A stretch of DNA of 8,383 nucleotides from an uncultured beta proteobacterium (GCA_903834645.1 CAILKA010000528.1:1-8383); one strand, 5' to 3'. Counted from the stretch's first letter, positions 1-6,030 are shown. The notes: a model not told the origin generated them from the sequence alone. Translations and numbers: made by a program.

Positions 1-303
1 TGCCGAAATGCCGGTGGTCACGCCCTCGGCGGCCTCGATGGAAACCGTGAAGGCCGTGCCGTGCTTCGTGCCGTTGCGCTGCGCCATGGGGGGCAGCATC
101 AGGCGCTCGCAACGCTCGCGCGTGAGGGTCAGGCAGATCAGGCCGCGCCCGAAGCGCGCCATGAAGTTGATCGCCTGCGGCGAGACGTGATCGGCGGCCA
201 GCACGAGATCACCTTCGTTCTCGCGGTCTTCCTCGTCGACGAGGACGATCATGCGGCCGGCAGCCAGCTCGGCCACCAGCTCCGGTACGGGAGAAATGGG
301 CAT
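1..303 (-). CDS. ribB: 3,4-dihydroxy-2-butanone-4-phosphate synthase (RibB domain of RibB or RibBA), 5' part only
   Basis: The first 101 residues are present; the rest lies beyond the left edge. The enzyme converts ribulose 5-phosphate to 3,4-dihydroxy-2-butanone 4-phosphate plus formate, the four-carbon precursor of riboflavin, in the cytoplasm. The family signature is clear: the acidic active-site stretch DEEDRENEGD at residues 23-32, then the substrate-binding stretch HGTAFTVSIEAAEGVTTG at 81-98. The ATG shares its A (base 303) with the TGA stop of ribD, which suggests translational coupling; no strong ribosome-binding site precedes it. Many Burkholderiales carry a bifunctional RibBA with a C-terminal GTP cyclohydrolase II-like domain. 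Whether that domain follows here cannot be seen, so ribBA is equally possible as the name. Confidence 0.93.
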   Translation of the reverse strand, partial: MPISPVPELVAELAAGRMIVLVDEEDRENEGDLVLAADHVSPQAINFMARFGRGLICLTLTRERCERLMLPPMAQRNGTKHGTAFTVSIEAAEGVTTGISA

Positions 304-1427
304 CAGCCGATTGTAGGTGGCGGGGCCGGTCGCAGCCGCAGGCGCAGGTCCTCGCCGATCCGGGTGGCCTCGTGGAAGATCCAGCGCTGCGCGTCGGCGA
401 GTCCGGCCAGCGCGGGCAGCCGCGCGATCTCGCGGCCTTCACCGAGCAGCACGGGCGCCACGTACAGCAGCAGCTCGTCGACGAGGCCGGCGCGCAGCAG
501 CGAGCCGTTGAGCTTGTGGCCCGCCTCCACGTGCAACTCGTTGATGCCACGTGCGGCCAGGTCGCGCAGCATCGGCTCGAGCGCGACCTTGCCGCCTGCG
601 TCGGCGAGGATGGCGAGCTCGGCTCCAGCGGCCCGGAGCCGGGCGGCGCGCGCGGGGTCGTCCTGTGCCGCGTAGATGAGCACCTCGCCCGGGGGGGCGA
701 GCAGCCTGGCGTGGGGGGGGGTCTGCAGGGTCGAGTCGACCACCACGCGACGCGGCTGGCGCTCGGCGGGCACGAGCCGCACGTCCAGGCGCGGATCGTC
801 CTCGAGCACGGTGCCGATGCCGGTCAGCACGGCCCCGGCGCGACGGCGCCAGGCGTGGCCGTCGGTGCGGGCGGGCAGGCCCGTGATCCATTGGCTCGTG
901 CCGTCTGGCAGCGCCGTGCGGCCGTCCAGCGAGGCGGCCGCCTTCAAGCGCACCCAGGGCCGGGCGCGCTGCACGCGGGAGAGGAAGCCGATGTTGATCT
1001 CGCGACAGGCCTGCTCGAGATCGCCCTCGGCCAACTCCACCGCGATGCCCGCGGCGCGCAGCCGCTCGAGGCCCCGGCCGTCGACCTGCGGAAAGGGATC
1101 TCGCGTGCCCACGACCACGCGGGCCAGCCCCGCGGCCACGAGCGCATCGGCGCAAGGTGGCGTGCGGCCGTGGTGTGCACAGGGTTCGAGCGTGACCCAG
1201 GCGGTGGCACCGCGGACGTCCGCGCCGATCTCGCGCGCAGCCTGCAGGGCTGCCGCCTCGGCGTGCGCCTGCCCCGGGACCTGCGTGGCGCCGCGCGCCA
1301 GCACCCGCCCGTCGGGGTGGCCGATCACGCAGCCCACGCGCGGGTTCGGCTCGCTGCGGCCGAAGGCCTGCTCGGCCAGGGCCAGCGCCTCGCGCAGGCG
1401 GATGCGGTCGAGTTCTTCCAGGGCCAT
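303..1427 (-). CDS. ribD: Bifunctional riboflavin biosynthesis protein RibD (pyrimidine deaminase / reductase)
   Basis: This 374-residue protein has the usual length and two-domain form of RibD, which deaminates and then reduces the pyrimidine made from GTP in riboflavin synthesis. The N-terminal deaminase domain (about residues 5-145) has the zinc and catalytic motif H55-A-E57 and the second zinc motif with C83 and C92 in TLEPCAHHGRTPPC. The C-terminal reductase domain (about 155-366) begins with VRLKAAASLDGR (159-170), followed by SQWITG (178-183) and the GIGTVLEDDPRLDVR segment (203-217). The late motif reads VEAGHKLNGS (300-309), with Ala in a stretch that is often Gly-Gly. The ATG at 1427 gives the full N-terminus; the ribosome-binding site is weak. 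It lies 52 nt after the pilV-like gene and overlaps ribB by one base. A nine-C tract in the coding strand (713-721) is read through in frame. Confidence 0.97.
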   Translation of the reverse strand: MALEELDRIRLREALALAEQAFGRSEPNPRVGCVIGHPDGRVLARGATQVPGQAHAEAAALQAAREIGADVRGATAWVTLEPCAHHGRTPPCADALVAAGLARVVVGTRDPFPQVDGRGLERLRAAGIAVELAEGDLEQACREINIGFLSRVQRARPWVRLKAAASLDGRTALPDGTSQWITGLPARTDGHAWRRRAGAVLTGIGTVLEDDPRLDVRLVPAERQPRRVVVDSTLQTPPHARLLAPPGEVLIYAAQDDPARAARLRAAGAELAILADAGGKVALEPMLRDLAARGINELHVEAGHKLNGSLLRAGLVDELLLYVAPVLLGEGREIARLPALAGLADAQRWIFHEATRIGEDLRLRLRPAPPPTIG

Positions 1428-1452
1428 GGGCGCGCAGTCTATCGGGGTGTCG

Positions 1453-1476
1453 CCGTGCCAGGAGCTTGAGGCACGG
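1453..1476 (-). other. Inverted repeat in the pilV-like/ribD gap
   Basis: A perfect 7-bp inverted repeat, CCGTGCC at 1453-1459 and GGCACGG at 1470-1476, has a 10-base loop. It sits in the 52-nt gap between the pilV-like stop and the ribD start. It could fold in the minus-strand transcript. No U-run follows it, so it does not look like a classical Rho-independent terminator. It might act as an attenuator or 3'-end stabiliser, or be chance in GC-rich DNA. Confidence 0.35.
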
Positions 1477-1479
1477 AGG

Positions 1480-1920
1480 TCAGGGCGGGATGGCCGCGAT
1501 CAGCGTCTCCAGCCGCACAGCCTGGGCGCGGCCTTGGCGATCACGCCAGGACACCGTGACGCGTGCAGCCAGGTGATGCACGGCCGGCTGAGGGGTGAAG
1601 TCCAGCGTGATGACGGCTGCCCGGGGCCCGTCCTCGGCAGCCCCGAGCTGACGGGTGGAGGAGGTGGCCTGGGCGAGCGCCGGGGCAGCCGTGGTGGGCT
1701 CGGCCACGGCGAGGCGGCGCTGGCGCTCCAGTTCGGCCTGTGCAAGCCGCACGGCTTGCCCGCGTTCGCGCGAGGCCTCGATGCTGCCCGCCAGCGTGGC
1801 CTGGGAGTGAGACATCGCGAGCAGCCCGAAGGCCAGCGCACCGAAGGCCAGGCAGGCCTCGAGCAGCGTGAAGCCGGCCTCGGGGCGTCGGGCGTTGCGG
1901 GGCAAGTGGCGCTGGTGCAA
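1480..1920 (-). CDS. PilV-like minor pilin (type IV prepilin family), TTG start
   Basis: This is a minor pilin of 146 residues. A short leader ends in Gly16, followed by the prepilin peptidase site FTLLE with Glu21 at position +5, then a hydrophobic helix (about 17-39) continuing as an amphipathic helix to about residue 70. The C-terminal segment RVTVSWRDRQGRAQAVRLETLI (120-141) is typical of PilV/GspI-like proteins. Such proteins sit in the priming or tip complex that starts type IV pilus or pseudopilus assembly in the inner membrane. The start is inferred. No ATG or GTG lies in frame between the upstream gene's stop and the cleavage site, but TTG at 1920-1918 has GGGAG six bases upstream and yields a normal leader. 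It follows the pilX-like stop by 49 nt and is the last pilin gene of the cluster. Confidence 0.78.
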   Translation of the reverse strand: MHQRHLPRNARRPEAGFTLLEACLAFGALAFGLLAMSHSQATLAGSIEASRERGQAVRLAQAELERQRRLAVAEPTTAAPALAQATSSTRQLGAAEDGPRAAVITLDFTPQPAVHHLAARVTVSWRDRQGRAQAVRLETLIAAIPP

Positions 1921-1969
1921 GCGAGGCTCCCGGCTTGGAGGGGCGAGGCAGGATCGCCGGGAGGGGGGT

Positions 1970-2581
1970 CTAGAAGTCGCGCCAGCTGCCAGGCACCTGG
2001 CGCCAGGGGGGCGCCGAGGTGCCTGGCTGCGGGGCGACAAGCACCGAGACCGTGGCCAGCGCGGCTCCGCCGCTGCCCCGACCCGTGGCGCGCAGCCGGA
2101 GCGCATCGCTGGTGCCCACCCGCATGACCTCGACGCGAAAGCCGGGCGCCACGGCCGCCGCCGTTGCGGCTTGCTCCGCAGCGCCCGGCTGGGGGCATCG
2201 GCATGCCCAGCCCTCATCGAGACGCTGGCACCCGAGCTCGGCCGCGGCGTGCACAAGGCTCTCGGCCAGTGACGGTGCCAGCGCGGAGCCAGGCGCAGGC
2301 TGGCACGTGGCGTCCACCGGCCCCGCGTGCAGCAGGGCCAGCGTGAACTCGAGCCCGCTCTGGGCCGCCTCGAAGGCCTCGGCGGCGCGCAGGTGGCTGG
2401 CGGCCGCGCGCAGTTCACTCACGACCGCGCGGTGCGAAGCGGCTGCCGCCCACGCGGCCAGGGCCAGCAGACCCAGCACCGTGGCCAGGGTGGCCAGGCC
2501 GCCCATGCGCCGAGCGGGCGCGAGGGAGCGCCGGCGCATCGGGGCTGCGCGGCAGGTGCGAAGACCGCTTGGCCGAACCAT
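1970..2581 (-). CDS. PilX-like minor pilin assembly protein
   Basis: The protein has 203 residues. A basic N-terminus rich in Arg precedes a hydrophobic helix (about 27-49, beginning MGGLATLATVLGLLALAAW). An Ala-rich helix follows, containing AEAFEAAQSGLEF (67-79), the hallmark of PilX-type proteins. The C-terminal half has three Cys in a short stretch (about 118-132) and a beta-rich tail. PilX-type proteins belong to the minor pilin complex of type IV pili; GspK is the counterpart in type II secretion. No Glu occurs at +5 after the candidate cleavage Gly27/Gly28, so processing is uncertain. The ATG at 2581 is favoured by GAGG seven bases upstream, which overlaps the pilW-like stop region. 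Met15 and Met26 are alternative starts. Family assignment rests on the helix motif and neighbours and is less sure than for the other four genes. Confidence 0.72.
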   Translation of the reverse strand: MVRPSGLRTCRAAPMRRRSLAPARRMGGLATLATVLGLLALAAWAAAASHRAVVSELRAAASHLRAAEAFEAAQSGLEFTLALLHAGPVDATCQPAPGSALAPSLAESLVHAAAELGCQRLDEGWACRCPQPGAAEQAATAAAVAPGFRVEVMRVGTSDALRLRATGRGSGGAALATVSVLVAPQPGTSAPPWRQVPGSWRDF

Positions 2582-2590
2582 CTGCCGGCC

Positions 2591-3229
2591 TCAAGGCTCT
2601 GCGGCCACCGGGCAGGCTGCGCCGACGATGTCGTTGCGCAGCCGCACCGTGGAGGACCACTGCCTGCGCACCGAGGCATCGGCCACGGCCTGGGCCTGCA
2701 GCGTGATGTCCAGGCTGCGCACCACCAGGCCGGCTGGGCAGGTGCGCTCCAGGCGCGGGGCGAGATCGAGCCGCGTGACGCGCAGCAGGCGCGGATCCGT
2801 GAGCGCTTGCCAGTTGCCTTCGCCAAGCTGCGTCTCGAGCACGCCCGCCCGCACCCGAAAGCCCTGCTCCTCGTCGCGTGTGCGCGCGTCATCTTCGGCT
2901 CGCTGGGGATGGGCGTGTGCCATCCGGACCATGGCGCTGCCCGCGTCCGGCCCGGCCGACACCGACCATGCGGCATAAGGGTTGGGTGCGGGCAGGGTGG
3001 AATCAGCGCCCCACCAGAAGCCGGCGCGGCGCAGCCCGCGCGTCATCAGCTCGGCCGCGGCGCGGAGCTCCTGGTCGAGCTGCAGCGCGAGCTGCTGCCG
3101 GCGCTGCAGCGCCAGGTGCGTGCCCACTGCCCAGAGTGCTGCCGTCAGCACGAGGCTGCCCACGGCCAGCCCCACGAGCAGCTCGGCCAGCGTGAAGCCC
3201 CGGGGGGCGCGTGGTGCACCAGGCTTCAC
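2591..3229 (-). CDS. PilW-like minor pilin, GTG start
   Basis: A 212-residue prepilin-like protein. Its ten-residue leader MKPGAPRAPR precedes Gly11 and the cleavage site FTLAE, with Glu16 at +5, then a hydrophobic helix (12-36). The helix continues with LDQELRAAAELMTRGLRRAGFWWG (51-74), where the AGFWWG turn is typical of PilW/GspJ-like minor pilins. Two Cys, at 164 and 206, could form a disulphide in the C-terminal globular domain. In the family this protein joins the priming complex for pilus assembly. Its start codon is GTG and overlaps the stop of the pilE-like gene by four bases (GTGA), so translation is probably coupled. Only a weak purine stretch precedes it. The stop lies nine bases before the pilX-like start. 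Confidence 0.86.
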   Translation of the reverse strand: MKPGAPRAPRGFTLAELLVGLAVGSLVLTAALWAVGTHLALQRRQQLALQLDQELRAAAELMTRGLRRAGFWWGADSTLPAPNPYAAWSVSAGPDAGSAMVRMAHAHPQRAEDDARTRDEEQGFRVRAGVLETQLGEGNWQALTDPRLLRVTRLDLAPRLERTCPAGLVVRSLDITLQAQAVADASVRRQWSSTVRLRNDIVGAACPVAAEP

Positions 3230-3693
3230 GGATGGCCCCAGCAGCGCGGTGCGTCGGCAAGCGGCTGTGCCAGCGTGCAGCCGCTGCAGGCGGAGCCCCT
3301 GGCGGTGAAGCCGGATTCCACCTGCATGGCCAGAACGGCACAGCGGGAGTCTCCGGCCTGTGCGCCCCCAGTGGTGGCGCGAGCGATGAGCAGGTAGCCC
3401 GTCTCGCTGGCCTGCGCGACCTCCAGGGCATAGGCCCCCGAGGGGGACAGGCCTTCCGGCCAGCCGAGCGCATCGAGCTCGGTGGTGTAGGCATCTTGCG
3501 TGCCGCGGTGACGTTCCTGGGCCTGCTGCAGCGCGGCCAGGGAGGAGACGGCCTCGATGCGGCGCGTGCGCTGCAGCGCCTCCGACAGGTTCGGCAGCGC
3601 CAGGGTGGCGAGCACGGCGACCACGCCCAGCGCCATGAGCACTTCGATGAGTGTGAAGCCCCGAGCGCCGGGCCGGATGTGCCGCCTCAGCAC
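3226..3693 (-). CDS. PilE-like type IV prepilin, GTG start
   Basis: A 155-residue type IV pilin family protein. The leader ends at Gly12, followed by FTLIE with Glu17 at +5 and the N-methylation/assembly helix (13-40), whose sequence VLMALGVVAVLATLALPNL is typical of the major-pilin-like group. The remainder fits PilE-like minor pilins: a helix RRIEAVSSLAALQQAQERH, then a YTTELDALGWP segment, and a C-terminal region with C118, C136, C139 and C151, the last in the common near-terminal Cys-Trp pair. The GTG start overlaps the fimT-like stop by seven bases (GTGCTGA), with GGGAG seven bases upstream. In many Burkholderiales clusters the pilE-like gene comes last, after pilY1; here it is second. 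Whether it builds filaments or only primes them cannot be told. Confidence 0.87.
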   Translation of the reverse strand: MLRRHIRPGARGFTLIEVLMALGVVAVLATLALPNLSEALQRTRRIEAVSSLAALQQAQERHRGTQDAYTTELDALGWPEGLSPSGAYALEVAQASETGYLLIARATTGGAQAGDSRCAVLAMQVESGFTARGSACSGCTLAQPLADAPRCWGHP

Positions 3694-4232
3694 GGCGCCA
3701 CTCCCGCCCAGCCCGGGGCCGAAGCCGGCACGCAGGTGCGCACCCGGCCCATGACGTTGACCACCTGGTGCAGCGCAGGCCCGAGGGGGCTGGCTACGCG
3801 CACGGTACCCGCAGGCGTGACGGTTCCGCGCAGTGCGTCAAGGCGCATCGCGGAGACATTGGCCGAGACCGCCACCCCCGAAGTGGCGGGCCAGTGCGCC
3901 TGCTGCAGCACTTGGGCGGTGCCCTGGCAGGCGGCGGGCGCAGAGGGCAATTCGCAGCGGCAGTCGCCACGCTCGCCGGTGTGCACGAGCAGGCACGCGC
4001 CCGAGGCCGCCCACTCGAAGGCCAGGTGCACCGCCTCGCCCGTGGCCCAGGCGTGGGCGCGGCCCTGTTGCACAAGCGCCTCGAGCTCGTGGGCCACGGC
4101 GGACACGCCAGCGCGTGCGCGCATCTGCCCGAGCTGCGGCAACGCCAGCACCGCCGTGAGCGTGAGCACCGCCAGGGCAGTCAGCACCTCGGGCAGCGTG
4201 AATCCGGATGGGGGGCGGGGCAGGGCGTTCAT
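3687..4232 (-). CDS. FimT/GspH-like minor pilin
   Basis: A 181-residue protein with a nine-residue leader, Gly10 and the cleavage site FTLPE (Glu15 at +5), then a hydrophobic helix (11-36) running into VAHELEALVQQGRAHAWATGEAVHLAF. That layout, with a helix followed by a beta segment starting with an R-A-x-A-x-x-x-G pattern, is typical of the FimT/FimU/GspH family. Cys occurs at 80, 91, 93, 102, 167 and 181. Members are components of the minor pilin complex at the pilus tip; some FimT proteins bind DNA during natural transformation, but that role is not shown here. It is the first pilin gene of the cluster, 88 nt after nrdR, starting at ATG 4232 with only a weak ribosome-binding site. The next gene overlaps its stop by seven bases. 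Confidence 0.85.
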   Translation of the reverse strand: MNALPRPPSGFTLPEVLTALAVLTLTAVLALPQLGQMRARAGVSAVAHELEALVQQGRAHAWATGEAVHLAFEWAASGACLLVHTGERGDCRCELPSAPAACQGTAQVLQQAHWPATSGVAVSANVSAMRLDALRGTVTPAGTVRVASPLGPALHQVVNVMGRVRTCVPASAPGWAGVAPC

Positions 4233-4247
4233 TGCCCGGCCACTTTA

Positions 4248-4285
4248 GGCAGCGCAGTCTGCCCTGACGATCCTCCCGAAGGGGG
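4248..4285 (-). promoter_or_regulatory. Two hairpins in the leader between nrdR and the fimT-like gene
   Basis: Two short inverted repeats lie in the 88-nt gap between nrdR and the pilin genes. In the minus-strand transcript the first is CCCCC-UUCG-GGAGG (4285-4272), a stem of five with one C/A mismatch and a C(UUCG)G tetraloop, a notably stable loop. The second is GGCAG/CUGCC (4263-4259 with 4252-4248) with a six-base loop, 15 nt before the fimT-like ATG. Neither is followed by a U-run, so termination of nrdR transcripts is possible but not shown. Confidence 0.35.
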
Positions 4286-4305
4286 TGGCGATGGGGGGAG
4301 GGGGG
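4281..4305 (+). repeat. G-tract cluster in the nrdR/fimT-like gap
   Basis: Three long G-runs occur on the + strand: five at 4281-4285, six at 4293-4298 and six at 4300-4305, with loops of seven and one bases; GGG at 4317-4319 is a possible fourth run with an 11-base loop. The + strand is the template for the minus-strand genes. This could form a G-quadruplex in DNA, or simply reflect base composition. More G-runs lie in the first codons of the fimT-like gene (4210-4224). Confidence 0.35.
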
Positions 4306-4320
4306 ATCAGGCCGGCGGGC

Positions 4321-4761
4321 TCAGATCTCGCGGATCAGCTGCCGGAACTCGTCCACGTCCTCGAAGCTGCGGTACACGCTCGCAAAACGCACGTAGGCCA
4401 CCTTGTCGAGCTTCTTGAGCTCGCGCATCACGAGCTCGCCCAGGCGTGTGGTCGTCACCTCGCGCGCGGGCGAAGCCAGCAGCTTTTCCTGGATGCGCTC
4501 CACGGCGGCGTCGACCTGCTCCGTGCTCACGGGCCGCTTGCGCAGCGCCAGCGTCATCGAGCCGCGCAGCTTGTGCGGATCGAACTCGACGCGGCTGCCG
4601 TCGCGCTTGACCACCGCCGGCATGGCCACCTCGGGGCGCTCGAAGGTGGTGAAGCGCCTGTCGCACTTCAGGCAGCGCCGGCGCCTGCGGGTGGAGCCCT
4701 CGTCGGTGTCGCGCGTCTCGGCGACCTGGGTGTCTTCGTGTCCGCAGTAGGGGCAGCGCAT
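4321..4761 (-). CDS. nrdR: Transcriptional repressor NrdR
   Basis: NrdR is a zinc-ribbon/ATP-cone repressor that senses ATP/dATP and represses ribonucleotide reductase genes through paired NrdR boxes. This 146-residue protein matches the family along its length. The zinc ribbon has C3, C6, C30 and C33, with the basic run RRRRRC at 25-30 that contributes to DNA contact. An ATP-cone domain follows (about 48-138), starting at VVKRDGSRVEFDPHKLRGS. The C-terminal VAYVRFASVYRSFEDVDEF block is the most conserved part. The loop between the Cys pairs is one residue shorter than the C3/C6/C31/C34 spacing of E. coli NrdR. The ATG follows the glyA stop after a single base (TGAGATG), so the two genes are very likely co-transcribed and translationally coupled. 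No NrdR box pair was recognised in the window. Confidence 0.98.
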   Translation of the reverse strand: MRCPYCGHEDTQVAETRDTDEGSTRRRRRCLKCDRRFTTFERPEVAMPAVVKRDGSRVEFDPHKLRGSMTLALRKRPVSTEQVDAAVERIQEKLLASPAREVTTTRLGELVMRELKKLDKVAYVRFASVYRSFEDVDEFRQLIREI

Positions 4762-4762
4762 C

Positions 4763-6013
4763 TCAACCGTAGACCGGGAACGCGCGCGTGAGTTCCGCCA
4801 CCTGGGCGCGCACGCTCTCGAGCACGGTCGCGTCGTCCGGCCGGTCGAGGACGTCGGCGATCAGGTGCGCGGTGCGGTGCGACTCCTCCTGGCGGAATCC
4901 CCGCGTCGTCATGGCGGGCGACCCGAGGCGGATGCCGCTCGTGACCATGGGCTTTTGCGGGTCGTTGGGGATCCCGTTCTTGTTGCAGGTGATGTGTGCC
5001 TGGCCCAGAAGTGCCTCGGCCTGCTTGCCCGTCAAGCCCTTGGCGCGAAGATCCACGAGCATCACGTGGCTCTCGGTGCGGCCCGACACGATGCGCAGGC
5101 CCCGCTCGATCAGGGTCTCGGCCATCACGCGCGCGTTGTCGAGCACCTGCTGCTGGTAGGCCCGGAAGCCGGGCTGAAGCGCCTCGTGGAAAGCCACTGC
5201 CTTGGCCGCGATCACGTGCATCAGCGGCCCGCCCTGGATGCCCGGGAAGATCGCGCTGTTGACCTTTTTCGCGATGGTCTCGTCATTCGTCAGCACCACG
5301 CCCCCGCGCGGCCCGCGCAGGCTCTTGTGCGTGGTGGAAGTGACCACATCGGCGTGGGGCAGGGGGTTGGGGTAGACACCGGCGGCGATCAGCCCGGCGT
5401 AGTGCGCCATGTCGACCATGAAGTACGCGCCGATGGCGCGCGCCACGCGCGCAAAGCGTTCGAAATCGATGCGCAGGCTGTAGGCCGAAGCGCCGGCGAT
5501 GATGAGCTTGGGGCGGTGCTCGTGGGCCAGGCGCTCCATCTGCTCGTAGTCGATGGCTTCCTGCGCATCCAGCCCATAGCTCACCACCTTGAACCACTTG
5601 CCGCTCATGTTCAGCGGCATGCCGTGGGTGAGGTGGCCGCCTTCGGCCAGGCTCATCCCCATGATGGTGTCGCCGGGGTTCAGCAGGCCGAAGAACACGC
5701 CCTGGTTGGCCTGCGAGCCGGAGTTGGGCTGGACGTTGGCGTGGTTCGCGCCGAAGAGCTGCTTGAGGCGTTCGATGGCGAGCTGCTCGACCACGTCCAC
5801 GTGCTCGCAGCCGCCGTAGTAGCGCTTGCCCGGGTAGCCCTCGGCGTACTTGTTGGTGAGCTGGCTGCCCTGCGCGGCCATCACCGCGGGAGACGCGTAG
5901 TTCTCCGAGGCGATGAGCTCGATGTGGGCTTCCTGGCGGCGATCCTCGGCCTGGATCGCGGCCCAGACGTCGGGATCGACGCGGGCGAGGGTGTGCTGGC
6001 TGCGGTCGAACAT
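4763..6013 (-). CDS. glyA: Serine hydroxymethyltransferase
   Basis: This pyridoxal-phosphate enzyme interconverts serine plus tetrahydrofolate and glycine plus 5,10-methylene-tetrahydrofolate, the main source of one-carbon units. The protein has 416 residues, close to the 417 of E. coli GlyA. Key features are present: the N-terminal IELIASENY block (31-39), YAEGYPGKRYYGG (56-68), NSGSQANQGV (97-106), cofactor-stacking H127 in GGHLTHG, D201 and H204 in VDMAHYAGL, and the PLP-binding lysine K230 in STTHKSLRGPRGG. An in-frame ATG lies 54 nt upstream at 6067, but the start at 6013 (MFDRSQHTL) matches the family N-terminus, and the extra 18 codons run across an intergenic hairpin. No strong ribosome-binding site is visible. 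It lies 54 nt after the SLT-protein gene and one base before nrdR. Confidence 0.98.
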   Translation of the reverse strand: MFDRSQHTLARVDPDVWAAIQAEDRRQEAHIELIASENYASPAVMAAQGSQLTNKYAEGYPGKRYYGGCEHVDVVEQLAIERLKQLFGANHANVQPNSGSQANQGVFFGLLNPGDTIMGMSLAEGGHLTHGMPLNMSGKWFKVVSYGLDAQEAIDYEQMERLAHEHRPKLIIAGASAYSLRIDFERFARVARAIGAYFMVDMAHYAGLIAAGVYPNPLPHADVVTSTTHKSLRGPRGGVVLTNDETIAKKVNSAIFPGIQGGPLMHVIAAKAVAFHEALQPGFRAYQQQVLDNARVMAETLIERGLRIVSGRTESHVMLVDLRAKGLTGKQAEALLGQAHITCNKNGIPNDPQKPMVTSGIRLGSPAMTTRGFRQEESHRTAHLIADVLDRPDDATVLESVRAQVAELTRAFPVYG

Positions 6014-6023
6014 GGTGTCAACG

Positions 6024-6029
6024 AGTGTA
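6024..6029 (-). promoter_or_regulatory. Possible -10 element of a glyA promoter
   Basis: On the minus strand TACACT matches four of six positions of the sigma-70 -10 consensus. It lies ten bases before the glyA ATG, just past the hairpin at 6031-6053. No -35 hexamer is recognisable at normal spacing, and a start point here would leave almost no leader, so the call is weak. Confidence 0.15.
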
Positions 6030-6030
6030 G

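Noticed and set aside
372..2127. Long + strand open frames (372-1469 and 676-2127) opposite ribD and pilV-like/pilX-like
   Set aside because: They are antisense shadows of genes with clear motifs; their translations are Arg/Ser/Ala-rich and unlike any family.
1921..2418. Upstream extension of the pilV-like frame to an ATG at 2418 (312 residues)
   Set aside because: The extension would lie wholly over the pilX-like gene and place a long Arg/Pro/Ala-rich stretch before the prepilin leader; TTG at 1920 with GGGAG gives a normal leader.
2327..3397. A 356-codon + strand open frame opposite the pilW-like and pilX-like genes
   Set aside because: The opposite strand encodes pilin-type helices with cleavage sites and coupled starts; this frame has no domain or ribosome-binding site.
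6014..6020. TTGACA-like word on the - strand immediately before the glyA ATG, as a -35 element
   Set aside because: It is three bases from the start codon, so any promoter using it would start inside glyA.
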